Below, piece by piece: positions 52,129 through 60,839 of a stretch of DNA of 64,000 nucleotides. The notes under the pieces were generated by a model, which saw nothing but the letters and a program-made list of their open reading frames with translations, was not told the origin of the DNA and did no database searches. The position numbers and the translations under genes are program-made. This DNA comes from Pandoraea captiosa (GTDB lineage: Bacteria > Pseudomonadota > Gammaproteobacteria > Burkholderiales > Burkholderiaceae). Each line of letters starts with the position of its first letter. Position 1 is the first letter of the stretch. The stretch is taken from the NCBI RefSeq assembly GCF_902459775.1, contig NZ_CABPSQ010000009.1:1-64000 (forward strand), read 5' to 3'.

Positions 52129-52898
52129 GCTTCGTTCCTTCGTGAGGCGGTCTGAATGTGATGCGCGCTCGCGGTGTCGCGCAAGGTGTCGAGCGCCGCC
52201 AGCAAGGTTGCGCCGCAGCCGAACGTGCGATCCGTTTCGATCGCCGCCGGGCGCGCCAGCATCACCACCGGCAAGCCGCGCTCGCGCGCGACATCGAGTT
52301 TGGCTTCTGTTGCCGCGCCGCCACTGTGCTTGCTCACGACGACGTCGATGTCGTGCCGCGTAAATAACGCGCGCTCGCTCTCGAGGGTGAACGGACCGCG
52401 CGCGCCAATGACCGTCGCCTGCGCGTTGCCCGGATGTTCGTCCAGACAGCGCACCACCCAGCGCTGATGCGCGGGAATCGCGTCGAGATGGCTTAGCGGC
52501 GCGCGCCCCAGGGTGAACAGCGGACGCGAAAAGGCTGCCAGTGCCTCGCACATCGCGGGCCAGTCGGGCACGAATCGCCAGTCGTCGCCGGCTCTGGCCT
52601 GCCACGGTTCGCGTCGCAGCGACCACACCGTCACGCCGGCCTGACGCCCGGCGACGACGGCGTTTGCACTCATGCGCGCGGCATAGGGATGCGTGGCATC
52701 GATCAGCAAGTCGATGCCTTCGCCTTCGAGATATCGCGCCAGCCCCTCGGGGCCACCGAAGCCGCCAACACGCACGCGGCACGGCAGATCGTCGGGCACC
52801 CGGCCGAGGCCCGCCAGACTGTAGACGTCGTTCCGACCGAGATGACGGGCGATCTTCAGGGCGTCGCCCGTACCGCCCAGCAGCAGAACGCGCTTCAC
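52125..52898 (-). CDS. cobK: precorrin-6A reductase CobK
   Basis: 257-residue NADPH-dependent reductase making precorrin-6B. N-terminal [38 protein letters not shown] (about residues 64-81), RRYEP-type REPWQA, and [31 protein letters not shown] near the C-terminus are family hallmarks. The start is GTG at 52898, overlapping the cobL stop (GTGA), which fits the coupled layout and family length (about 250). Confidence 0.95.
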   Translation of the reverse strand: MKRVLLLGGTGDALKIARHLGRNDVYSLAGLGRVPDDLPCRVRVGGFGGPEGLARYLEGEGIDLLIDATHPYAARMSANAVVAGRQAGVTVWSLRREPWQARAGDDWRFVPDWPAMCEALAAFSRPLFTLGRAPLSHLDAIPAHQRWVVRCLDEHPGNAQATVIGARGPFTLESERALFTRHDIDVVVSKHSGGAATEAKLDVARERGLPVVMLARPAAIETDRTFGCGATLLAALDTLRDTASAHHIQTASRRNEA

Positions 52899-54142
52899 GA
52901 ACCGGCTCCGTCCGCCGAGACCCGCGGCCGGGTCACGTCCCACAGCGTGATCGGCAACGCCGCACGCCACGTGTCGAAGCCGCCGAGCGGCTGAACTTCG
53001 CTGATGGCGAGGCGCGTGAGCGTGCCGCCGTGGCGCTCGCGCCATTCGACCAGCACCGCTTCGCTTTGCAGCGTCACGGCGTTCGCGACGAGCCGCCCGC
53101 CCGGACGCAGGCTCGACCAGCAGGCATCGAGCACGCCCGGCACCGTGACGCCGCCACCAATGAAAATGGCATCCGGCGCGGGTAAGCCTTGCAGTGCATC
53201 GGGCGCGCGGCCCGCAACCAGTTGCAGCCCGGGCACGCCCAGCGCATCGCGATTGTGCGCAATGAATGCCTGACGCTCGGGCGACGATTCGATGGCGATG
53301 GCCCGGCACGTCGGATGCGAGCGCATCCATTCGATACCGATGGAACCGCACCCGGCGCCCACATCCCAGAGCAGCGCGCCCGGATGCGGCTCCAGCCGCG
53401 ATAAGGTGACGGCACGCACGTCGCGCTTGGTGAGTTGACCGTCGTTGAGGAACGCGTCATCGGGCAGCCCGACACTTAGCGCAAGCGAGCGCCCGTTGGC
53501 GTCGACCCGGCACGTCAGGGCAATGAGGTTGAGAGCTTCGACCTCGCGACCGCCCCACTGCTGCGCCGTGGCATCGATGCGGTGCTCGCCGGCGCCGCCC
53601 AGCGACTCGAATACGCTCATGAGCGTGTCGCCGAAACCGTTGGCGCACAGCATGGCGGCGACCTCTGCGGGCGACGCACCATCGCGGCTTAGCACCAGCA
53701 GTCTCGCGCCATCGCGCAAATGCGCGTTCAGCGTGGCCAACGACCTGCCGACCAGCGAGACCGGCTGCACGTCCTGCAATGCCCACCCCAGTCGTGCGGC
53801 GGCGAGCGAGAGCGACGACGGGGCGCCGATCACATGCATCTCGCCGGCCGGAATGTGCCGGGCGAGCGTTGCGCCCACGCCGAACAGCATCGGATCGCCG
53901 CTGGCAAGCACGCACACGGGCGTGCCGCGCCAGTTCGCCACATGCGCGACATCGAACGGTCTGGGCCAGGGTTCGCGTCGTGCGCGAAGGCGCGCCGGCA
54001 GCATCGACAGATGGCGCGGCGCGCCGGTGACGATCTGCGCGTCGAGCAGGGCCCGGCGAGCCTTTCGGCCCAGTCCGGCAAACCCGTCCTCGCCTATGCC
54101 GATCACCGTCAGCCAGGGCGTCATCGCATCGCCGCTCGTCAT
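52895..54142 (-). CDS. cobL: precorrin-6Y C5,15-methyltransferase (decarboxylating) CobL
   Basis: 415-residue CbiE-CbiT fusion performing C5 and C15 methylation and decarboxylation. The N-terminal methylase half has [34 protein letters not shown] and [18 protein letters not shown]; the C-terminal half has the class I motif [20 protein letters not shown] (about residues 252-271) and [12 protein letters not shown]. The ATG at 54142 is chosen because AGAGGA lies seven bases upstream; 54124 is an alternative. It heads cobL-K-M-F, divergent from cobG. Confidence 0.95.
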   Translation of the reverse strand: MTSGDAMTPWLTVIGIGEDGFAGLGRKARRALLDAQIVTGAPRHLSMLPARLRARREPWPRPFDVAHVANWRGTPVCVLASGDPMLFGVGATLARHIPAGEMHVIGAPSSLSLAAARLGWALQDVQPVSLVGRSLATLNAHLRDGARLLVLSRDGASPAEVAAMLCANGFGDTLMSVFESLGGAGEHRIDATAQQWGGREVEALNLIALTCRVDANGRSLALSVGLPDDAFLNDGQLTKRDVRAVTLSRLEPHPGALLWDVGAGCGSIGIEWMRSHPTCRAIAIESSPERQAFIAHNRDALGVPGLQLVAGRAPDALQGLPAPDAIFIGGGVTVPGVLDACWSSLRPGGRLVANAVTLQSEAVLVEWRERHGGTLTRLAISEVQPLGGFDTWRAALPITLWDVTRPRVSADGAGS

Positions 54143-54186
54143 TCTCGATCCTCTGTTCGCGACCCGCAAAATCGGGGCCGAAAAGC

Positions 54187-54212
54187 GCAAAGCAGGCATA
54201 ATACCGCTTTGC
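54187..54212. promoter_or_regulatory. inverted repeat in the cobL/cobG divergent region
   Basis: GCAAAGC (54187-54193) / GCTTTGC (54206-54212) flank a 12-bp spacer that contains CATAAT, a -10-like hexamer. An operator over a promoter is a plausible reading. The elements of a cobalamin riboswitch are not recognisable in the 154-bp region. Confidence 0.45.
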
Positions 54213-54296
54213 TGAAGCCCCCCGGGGCGATTGTCGCCACGTCGGTCAATTGTTCAGTCTGAGCGCCGCCTCAACTCGACGGCCAGAACCGTCGAC

Positions 54297-55838
54297 ATGC
54301 CACCGGACACGACCGCTCCCGTCATTCATCGAACCTTGGATCACGCCTCTTTTCCTTCACCACGGCCCTCTGCCTGTCCTGCGCTCGGACGCATCGTGGC
54401 CAGCCGCGACGGCGGGCTGTGCCGGGTGAAGCTGCCCGGCGGAAAACTGAGTGCGACACAGGCCGTTGCCATCGCCAACGCTGCCGAGACCTTTGCCAGC
54501 GGCACGATCGAGTTGACGAACCGGGCCAATCTTCAATTGCGCGGCGTGCGAAGCGTGCCAGCCGTGCCAGCCATGGAAGCACGCCCACAGGCGGAACTGA
54601 GTCTGACACAGCGCTTGCTCGAAGACGGACTGGGGCCGCGCATGCTGCATGCGTTGCCGGGCGGGAATGACCTCCGGCGCATCGCCGTTGCCGACGACGT
54701 GCGCAATCTCATGCTCAGTGCCACTGCCGGGGTCGATGCCGGGGCGCTTTACGACACGACGACGCTGGCGGACGCCATCCTCGTGCGCCTCGAAAACGAA
54801 CCGCGCTTCGCGGCGCTCTCCCCCAAATTCTCGATTCTTCTCGACGGCGGCGAACACCTCGCCGCCCTCGATCATCCGCACGACGTCTGGCTCTCGCCGA
54901 TGTGCGCGGCAGGCGCGGCGCAGCCGAGGTTCGTGTTCGGCTTCGCAGGACATCCGACCACGACCGCCGGCGGCGCCCTCGCGGCGATCCGGGCGGAGGA
55001 CATTCCCGCGTTCGTGCACGCGGTGCTGTGCACGTTCGTCGATCTCGCAACGGATGACGACAAGCGCATGCGCGATCTGTTGCGCGTGCGGTGCGCGAGC
55101 GACCTGGCCGAGCGTGCCGCAGCGATGGCCGGCGTGACCTTATACCGCGACGCCGATGTGGACGCGTGGCGACGCACGCCTGCCGACACGCTGCGTCGAT
55201 TCGGCGCCTGGGCCCAGCGCGGCGATGGAGGCAATGGAGGCGGCAGCAGTGCCAGCAGTGCCAGCAGTGCCTTGTGGCACGTCGGCGCACAGGCCCCGCT
55301 CGGGCGCATCGACGCCCCGACGTTGCGCGCTCTCGCCCGACTTGCCGACGCGCACGCATCGGGCACGTTGCGCATCACGCCATGGCAGGGCGTTATGTTC
55401 ACCGACGTACCGAGGCACGACGTGCGGACCCTCGAACAGGCGCTCGATGCGCTCGGCCTGATCCGCAGCCCCGAGACGCCGCTGGGTCGCCTGATCGCCT
55501 GCGCGGGCGCCACGGGGTGCGCCAAAGCGCTCTCCGACACCAAGACCGATGCCCGCGAACTTGCAGCGCGTCTGCACCAAGGCGTGGAGGTCCATTTGAG
55601 CGGCTGCGCGCGCTCCTGTGCCGCCGCCCACTGCGCCCCCTGGACGCTGCTCGCCGTCGGTCCGGGTCGGTACGACCTGTACCGGCAGACCGCGTCGGAC
55701 ACGGCGCAGCCCACGCCCGGCCATCGTCAGCCTCGCCTGCCTGACCACAAACGCTTCGGCGAGCGCATCGCCACCGATATGCCCCTCGAAGCGATTGCGC
55801 TTCGACTGAACTTGCAAGACCGGATTGCCCAGCCATGA
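54297..55838 (+). CDS. cobG: precorrin-3B synthase CobG
   Basis: 513-residue O2-using monooxygenase of the sulfite/nitrite reductase fold that makes precorrin-3B, marking the aerobic pathway. Tandem ferredoxin-like halves are seen (SRDGGLCRVKLPGGKLSATQAVAIAN; APLGRIDAPTLRALARLAD). The [4Fe-4S] ligands are in IACAGATGCAKA (about residue 402 on) and HLSGCARSCAAAH (about 436 on). A low-complexity GGNGGGSSASSASSAL linker coded by repeats joins the halves. The ATG at 54297 is preferred to an upstream alternative at 54231. The stop overlaps cobH. Confidence 0.93.
   Translation: MPPDTTAPVIHRTLDHASFPSPRPSACPALGRIVASRDGGLCRVKLPGGKLSATQAVAIANAAETFASGTIELTNRANLQLRGVRSVPAVPAMEARPQAELSLTQRLLEDGLGPRMLHALPGGNDLRRIAVADDVRNLMLSATAGVDAGALYDTTTLADAILVRLENEPRFAALSPKFSILLDGGEHLAALDHPHDVWLSPMCAAGAAQPRFVFGFAGHPTTTAGGALAAIRAEDIPAFVHAVLCTFVDLATDDDKRMRDLLRVRCASDLAERAAAMAGVTLYRDADVDAWRRTPADTLRRFGAWAQRGDGGNGGGSSASSASSALWHVGAQAPLGRIDAPTLRALARLADAHASGTLRITPWQGVMFTDVPRHDVRTLEQALDALGLIRSPETPLGRLIACAGATGCAKALSDTKTDARELAARLHQGVEVHLSGCARSCAAAHCAPWTLLAVGPGRYDLYRQTASDTAQPTPGHRQPRLPDHKRFGERIATDMPLEAIALRLNLQDRIAQP
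55245..55271. repeat. 3 x 9-bp coding tandem repeat in cobG
   Basis: AGCAGTGCC three times encodes Ser-Ser-Ala units in the inter-domain linker of CobG. In-frame period; probably only changes linker length. Confidence 0.85.
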
Positions 55839-56461
55839 TTGATTACGTCCGCGACGGACAGGCCATCTACCGCGAATCGTTCGCCACGATCCGCGCCGAA
55901 GCCGACCTCTCGCGCATTCCTCCCGATCTCGAAAAGCTTGCCGTTCGCGTGATCCACGCGTGCGGCATGGTCGACATCGTCGACGACCTGAATTTCTCCG
56001 ACGGCGCAGGCGCCGCCGGGCGCCGTGCCCTTGTGGCCGGCGCGCCGATTCTGTGCGACGCCAACATGGTCGCCCACGGCGTAACCCGCGCGCGCCTTCC
56101 CGCAGCGAATCCGGTTGTGTGCACGCTCACCGACCCTGCCGTGCCCGAGCTTGCCCGCTCGACGGGCAATACGCGCTCGGCGGCAGCGCTCGAACTGTGG
56201 CGTCCGATGCTCGCGGGCAGCGTCGTCGCCATCGGCAATGCACCGACCGCGCTGTTCCATCTGCTCGACATGCTCGATCAGGGCGCTCCCCGCCCCGCAC
56301 TGATCCTCGGCTTTCCCGTAGGCTTCGTGGGCGCGGCCGAATCGAAAGCGATGCTCGCTGCCGACAGTCGCGGCGTGCCTTATGTGATCGTCTCAGGCCG
56401 CCGTGGCGGCAGCGCCATGGCCGCAGCCGCCATCAACGCTCTGGCTTCGGAGGTCGAATAA
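55835..56461 (+). CDS. cobH: precorrin-8X methylmutase CobH
   Basis: 208-residue enzyme moving a methyl from C11 to C12 to form hydrogenobyrinate. Family blocks are visible: [36 protein letters not shown] with the catalytic His (about residue 43), [53 protein letters not shown] and [20 protein letters not shown] overlap with cobG and TAATG overlap with cobI show tight coupling. Confidence 0.96.
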   Translation: MIDYVRDGQAIYRESFATIRAEADLSRIPPDLEKLAVRVIHACGMVDIVDDLNFSDGAGAAGRRALVAGAPILCDANMVAHGVTRARLPAANPVVCTLTDPAVPELARSTGNTRSAAALELWRPMLAGSVVAIGNAPTALFHLLDMLDQGAPRPALILGFPVGFVGAAESKAMLAADSRGVPYVIVSGRRGGSAMAAAAINALASEVE

Positions 56462-57192
56462 TGACAATCGCCGGCAAACTCTTCGGTATCGGCGTCGGCC
56501 CGGGCGACCCCGAGTTGCTCACGCTCAAGGCGCTGCGCCTGCTGCAAGCGGCTCCCGTTGTCGCGTACTTCGTGGCAAAGGGAAAACGGGGTAATGCGTT
56601 CGGCATCATCGAAGACCACCTGCGTGACGCACAGACGCGTATGCCGCTCGTGTATCCGGTGACGACGGAGGCGCTTGAGCCGCCACTGTCCTACGAGACG
56701 ATCATCGCTGACTTCTACGACACCGCCGCGGCCCTGATCGGCGAGCATCTGGCAGCCGGACGCGACGTGGCAGTGGTCTGCGAAGGCGATCCGTTCTTCT
56801 ACGGTTCGTACATGTACCTGCACGACCGCCTGGCCGGTCGGTTTGCCGCCGAAGTCGTGCCGGGCGTGTGTTCGATGCTCGGCGGGGCCGCCGTGCTGGG
56901 CACGCCGCTCGTCTACCGGAACCAGAGCCTGTCGGTCCTCTCCGGCGTGCTGCCCGAAGACGAATTGCGGCGCAAGCTGGCCGACACGGATGCAGCCGTC
57001 ATCATGAAGCTCGGCCGCAACTTCGATAAGGTGCGTCGCGTACTCGAAGACCTCGGCCTTTCCGAGCGTGCGCTGTACGTCGAACGGGCAACGATGCCCA
57101 ACGAACGGATCGTGCCGCTCGCGCAGGTCGATCCGAGCGCGTCGCCCTACTTCTCGCTGCTTGTCGTGCCGGGGCAGAAATGGCAGGGATGA
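56461..57192 (+). CDS. cobI: precorrin-2 C20-methyltransferase CobI
   Basis: 243-residue methylase making precorrin-3A. N-terminal [24 protein letters not shown], then [21 protein letters not shown] (about residues 99-119) and [32 protein letters not shown] are CobI/CbiL-specific. It starts one base inside the cobH stop and ends overlapping cobJ. It draws precorrin-2 that CobA (12.7-13.5 kb) can supply. Confidence 0.95.
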   Translation: MTIAGKLFGIGVGPGDPELLTLKALRLLQAAPVVAYFVAKGKRGNAFGIIEDHLRDAQTRMPLVYPVTTEALEPPLSYETIIADFYDTAAALIGEHLAAGRDVAVVCEGDPFFYGSYMYLHDRLAGRFAAEVVPGVCSMLGGAAVLGTPLVYRNQSLSVLSGVLPEDELRRKLADTDAAVIMKLGRNFDKVRRVLEDLGLSERALYVERATMPNERIVPLAQVDPSASPYFSLLVVPGQKWQG

Positions 57193-58937
57193 ACCCGATG
57201 TCGAACGCACCCGCCATCGTCGTGCTCGGGCGCAGTGCGCTCGACACCGCACGACGCCTTCAGGCGGGCCTGCCGCAGGCCACCGTCCACGGCTTGGCTG
57301 CGCGCGTCGGCAACGACGCCGATGTGCGCTTCACCCAGCTCGGCGAACATCTTCAGGCGCTCTACGCTGCGGGGACGCCGATCGTCGCCCTGTGCGCCGC
57401 AGGCATCGTCATTCGTTGCGTGGCGCCGATGCTGAACAACAAGGGGACGGAGCCGCCGGTACTTGCCGTAGCGGAAGACGGCAGCGCCGTCGTGCCGTTG
57501 CTCGGCGGGCTGGCGGGGGTCAACGTACTGGCGCGCCAAATCGCCCGGACGCTGGGCGTAGCACCTGCGATCACCACGAGCGGCGAACTGCGATTCGGCA
57601 CCTGTCTTCTGAATCCCCCCGACGGCTATGTGCTCGCCGACCTGACACAGAGCAAGCATTTCGTATCGGACCTGCTGGCCGGAGAGACAGTGCGCATTGA
57701 AGGCGACGCCCCGTGGCTCGATGACTGCGATCTGCCACAGGCGGACACTGCCACGCGCACGATTCATGTCACGCCCTTCGTCGACGAGGGTCATCGCGAC
57801 GCGCTGGTCATTCACCCGCGCAGTGTCCTCGCTGCCATCACCCGGACCGGGGAGAACCAGGCGACGCAAGTGCGGGATATGCTCGCGGCGCAAGGCCTCT
57901 CGGCGCATGCGCTGGCCGTCGTCGTGGCGCCGCGCGCTTTGATGGGCAACGTCCACCTGCAGACGACGGCCGATGCGCTCGGCGTGCCGTTGCGCTTTGC
58001 AGCGTTCGGCGAGCTTGCCGACGTTGCCTCCCCCCAGATGAGCGATTGGCTGACGGATTGGCTCACGACGACGCTCGGCAACGGCATCGATATCCGCCAG
58101 GGCGAACACGGCATCACCCTCGCACGCACCGCCGCGCCCATCGATCCGGCGACCGTCGGTCAGCCCCGCGGCACGCTGAGCGTCATCGGGCTCGGCCCGG
58201 GCGACGCGGCGCTACGTGTGCCGCAGGCCAGCGCCGCGCTGAGCGCGGCGACCGACATTCTCGGCTATGCCACTTACGTGGCGATGGCCGGTCCGTTCCG
58301 CGACGACCAGACGTTGCACGAGACCGACAACCGTGAGGAACTCATGCGCGCCCGCCATGCGTTCGCGCTGGCGAGTGCCGGCAAGCAGGTCGTGGTCGTC
58401 TCGTCGGGAGATCCGGGCGTGTTCGCCATGGCGAGCGCCGTGTTCGAAGCGCTCGACGGCAGCGACGACCCCGCGTGGAGAACGGTCGACCTGCGTATCG
58501 TGCCGGGCATCTCTGCGGCAATGGCGACGGCGGCGCAGGCAGGTGCGCCACTGGGGCACGACTTCTGCGTGCTGTCGCTGTCGGACAATCTGAAGCCGTG
58601 GCGCGTCATCTGCGAGCGCCTGCAACATGCCGCGCAGGCGGACCTCGTCATGGCGTTCTACAACCCGATCTCCCGGGCGAGGCCGTGGCAACTTGGCGAA
58701 GCGCTCGACATCGTCAGGCAGTGGCGTGCGCCGCAAACCCGCGTCGTGCTCGGCCGCGACATCGGACGCCCCGGCGCGACGCTGACCACCACCACCCTGG
58801 GTGAGCTGCGCCCCGAACAGGTGGACATGCGCACGATGGTCATCATCGGCTCGTCGACGACGCGCGGGATCGACGGCGGCCCCCACGGCGAGTGGATCTA
58901 TACGCCGCGCTGGTACGGCGAAGCGCCCGGACGCTGA
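57189..58937 (+). CDS. cobJ: CbiG-like/CobJ fusion: precorrin-3B C17-methyltransferase
   Basis: 582 residues. The N-terminal part (about 1-320) resembles Cbi[60 protein letters not shown], then a CobE/CbiG-C-like segment. The C-terminal part (about 325-582) is Cob[45 protein letters not shown] and [20 protein letters not shown]. It makes precorrin-4. The ATG at 57189 overlaps the cobI stop; 57180 and 57198 are alternatives. A CbiG unit beside CobG is biochemically interesting because CbiG opens a lactone in the anaerobic route. Confidence 0.93.
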   Translation: MNPMSNAPAIVVLGRSALDTARRLQAGLPQATVHGLAARVGNDADVRFTQLGEHLQALYAAGTPIVALCAAGIVIRCVAPMLNNKGTEPPVLAVAEDGSAVVPLLGGLAGVNVLARQIARTLGVAPAITTSGELRFGTCLLNPPDGYVLADLTQSKHFVSDLLAGETVRIEGDAPWLDDCDLPQADTATRTIHVTPFVDEGHRDALVIHPRSVLAAITRTGENQATQVRDMLAAQGLSAHALAVVVAPRALMGNVHLQTTADALGVPLRFAAFGELADVASPQMSDWLTDWLTTTLGNGIDIRQGEHGITLARTAAPIDPATVGQPRGTLSVIGLGPGDAALRVPQASAALSAATDILGYATYVAMAGPFRDDQTLHETDNREELMRARHAFALASAGKQVVVVSSGDPGVFAMASAVFEALDGSDDPAWRTVDLRIVPGISAAMATAAQAGAPLGHDFCVLSLSDNLKPWRVICERLQHAAQADLVMAFYNPISRARPWQLGEALDIVRQWRAPQTRVVLGRDIGRPGATLTTTTLGELRPEQVDMRTMVIIGSSTTRGIDGGPHGEWIYTPRWYGEAPGR

Positions 58938-59050
58938 CACGCCAACCCCGACCGGCCCTCGGGTGGGGACGAACGGGGCGCAGGGCGCGCCAGGCGCCGC
59001 CACGCAGGCGCACTGGCACGATGGCACGACGGCACGATCACAGCGGCCAA

Positions 59051-60106
59051 TCAGACCGGCTCGGCAGGTCCGAGCTTGTCGTATCCCTTGGCCCGGTAGA
59101 CGAGAAACGACAGCAGCCACGACACGATGAACACGCCGATGATCACGAAGCCGAGATTGTTGAAGTTCTCGTTCAGTTCGCCGATCACATCCCAGAACCC
59201 GCCTGTGAGATCGAACTTGCTCTGGAACATGCCGAGCGTTTCGATGCCGCCGATGAGTACCGCGACAAGCACCGATACCAGTGTGATCGTCAGGTTGTAG
59301 TAGAGCTTGCGGATCGGGCGCACGAACGCCCACTCGTACGCGCCGAGCATGAGAATGCCGTCGGTCGTGTCGACCAGCGTCATGCCCGCCGCGAACAGCG
59401 CCGGGAACACCAGCACCGTGCCGATCGACACGCCGTGCGCCGCCTGACTCGCCGAAAGCGCCAGCAGACTCACTTCGGTCGCCGTATCGAAGCCAAGGCC
59501 GAACAGAAATCCCAGCGGCAACATCCATACCGGGTGCGAAACCAGCCGGAACATCGGGCGGAACAGGCGTGAGACGAACCCGCGATTGTTGAGCAGAATG
59601 TCGAGGTCGTCGCTGTCGTACGGCAGGCCGTTGCGCACTTTGTCGAACGCCCGCCACACACCGCGCAGGATCACGATGTTCATCGCGGCAATCAGAAACA
59701 GGAACGTGGCCGAGATGCTCGTGGAGATGACGCCGCCCACGCCACGCCATTGCTCGACGCGATTTTGCAGCGCCACGGCGGCAATCGCCACCCCGGCCGC
59801 AACGATCAGGACCACGGCGGAGTGACCGAGCGCGAAGAAGAAGCCGACCGAGACGGGACGCTGCCCGTCCTGCATCAGCTTGCGGGTGACGTTGTCGATG
59901 GCGGCGATGTGATCGGCATCCACCGCGTGCCGCAGGCCGAAACCCCACGCCAGCACGCCCGTGCTCAGCAGCAGCGGATCGCCGCGAAAGGCGATGAACG
60001 CCCAGATCCACGCGCCAAGATTGAACGCGACCAACAGGGCATACATACCGCTCACCCGATTGCGCAAGCGTCCGGAAGACGATCCAGCCTGAAGCGAAAG
60101 CGACAT
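59051..60106 (-). CDS. NiCoT-family (HoxN/NixA) cobalt/nickel permease
   Basis: 351-residue, eight-helix permease. The metal-selectivity signature HAVDADHIAAIDNVTRKLM is near residue 59, with LGHSAVVLIVAAG (about 89-101) and LGFDTATEVSLLALSA (about 205-220) following; all are NiCoT hallmarks. The gene is 10 bp after chlD in cobN-chlD order, so cobalt supply for corrin insertion is the likely job. Start supported by AGGA nine bases upstream. It ends near the convergent cobJ stop. Confidence 0.94.
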   Translation of the reverse strand: MSLSLQAGSSSGRLRNRVSGMYALLVAFNLGAWIWAFIAFRGDPLLLSTGVLAWGFGLRHAVDADHIAAIDNVTRKLMQDGQRPVSVGFFFALGHSAVVLIVAAGVAIAAVALQNRVEQWRGVGGVISTSISATFLFLIAAMNIVILRGVWRAFDKVRNGLPYDSDDLDILLNNRGFVSRLFRPMFRLVSHPVWMLPLGFLFGLGFDTATEVSLLALSASQAAHGVSIGTVLVFPALFAAGMTLVDTTDGILMLGAYEWAFVRPIRKLYYNLTITLVSVLVAVLIGGIETLGMFQSKFDLTGGFWDVIGELNENFNNLGFVIIGVFIVSWLLSFLVYRAKGYDKLGPAEPV

Positions 60107-60116
60107 ACGGTCGATC

Positions 60117-60833
60117 CTAGAGAGAATTCATTCTTTGCTGCGCAACGTCATCCAGATGCACGCACCGCCCCCCCCAAGCGCGGGCGAGACGTTCGCTTCC
60201 GCCCAACGCGATATGGCCCGCTCGGCGCGGCTCACAGTCGATCACGACCACCCGGTCCGCCGCGTCGGGCTTCGGCGGAATCTCGCGCACGCGCCCGTCG
60301 GTGAGTACCCAGAGCACGCGAATTTGCGACGCCTGCCGACGCTTCGCCCGGTCCAGCACGTGCGCTGCGGACGCCACACCGGCAGGCAACGGCGTGCCAC
60401 CACCGCCGCCAATCGGTTCGATCCAGCGCTCGTTCCACCAGCGCGGCACTGCCGGGCCGTACAGCACCTCCGCGCGATCTCCGCCGAAGCGAATCAGTGC
60501 GGCCTCGGCACGCTCGCGCGCGAGTCGGTCGAAGCTATCGAGCAGCCAGCCCTTCGCCTGCGCCAGACAGTTCAGCATCGAGGCCGAGCCGTCGAGCAGG
60601 AAGCAATGTAGTTCGCCACCGGGCGCCTCGTCTTCGACGTAGCGCAAATGCGTCCTGCCGAGAGGCAAGGGGCCTTTGCGCAGCAACGTCGCCTCCCACG
60701 CGATGCCACGCCCCGGCTCGGGCGTCTCGCCACGCCGTTTGGATCGTCTTCGTTGCCCTGCGTCGCCAGGCGCGCGGAACCATCGGGAGCCGCCGAACAC
60801 GTCGACGGAGGCGTCCTCCCGATGGCTCAGCGT
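60117..60833 (-). CDS. chlD: VWA-domain half of ChlD, reached by -1 frameshift
   Basis: Downstream frame of a split chelatase gene, about 238 residues from the shift point. It contains a von Willebrand A domain with a complete MIDAS: DGSAS in CFLLDGSASMLNCL, Thr in GGGGTPLPAG, and Asp in VLWVLTDGRV. No ATG lies near its start; a GTG at 60800 with a distant GGGAGG is the only modest independent start. The frame continues exactly -1 from the ATPase at an A7 run. A -1 shift would give one protein of about 608 residues: AAA+ domain, Pro/Ser/His linker, VWA, the ChlD layout. Confidence 0.8.
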   Translation of the reverse strand, partial: TLSHREDASVDVFGGSRWFRAPGDAGQRRRSKRRGETPEPGRGIAWEATLLRKGPLPLGRTHLRYVEDEAPGGELHCFLLDGSASMLNCLAQAKGWLLDSFDRLARERAEAALIRFGGDRAEVLYGPAVPRWWNERWIEPIGGGGGTPLPAGVASAAHVLDRAKRRQASQIRVLWVLTDGRVREIPPKPDAADRVVVIDCEPRRAGHIALGGSERLARAWGGRCVHLDDVAQQRMNSL

Positions 60834-60839
60834 TTTTTT
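60777..60839 (-). promoter_or_regulatory. chlD: predicted programmed -1 frameshift signal in chlD
   Basis: Leftward mRNA reads UC-A-AAA-AAA (heptamer at 60833-60839) in the ATPase frame, one sense codon before UGA (60827-60829). Four nucleotides downstream, GAGCCAUCGGGAG (60816-60828) pairs without gaps with CUCCCGAUGGUUC (60777-60789): 13 bp with one G-U and a 26-nt loop that can itself pair (CGCC/GGCG). Three more pairs beyond a mismatch reach the slippery run. Slippery heptamer, short spacer and strong stem are the parts of a -1 frameshift site. Confidence 0.85.

Noticed and set aside
54143-54296. Cobalamin riboswitch upstream of cobL or cobG
   Set aside because: No B12-box-like core or the expected multi-stem fold could be recognised and the space is too short.
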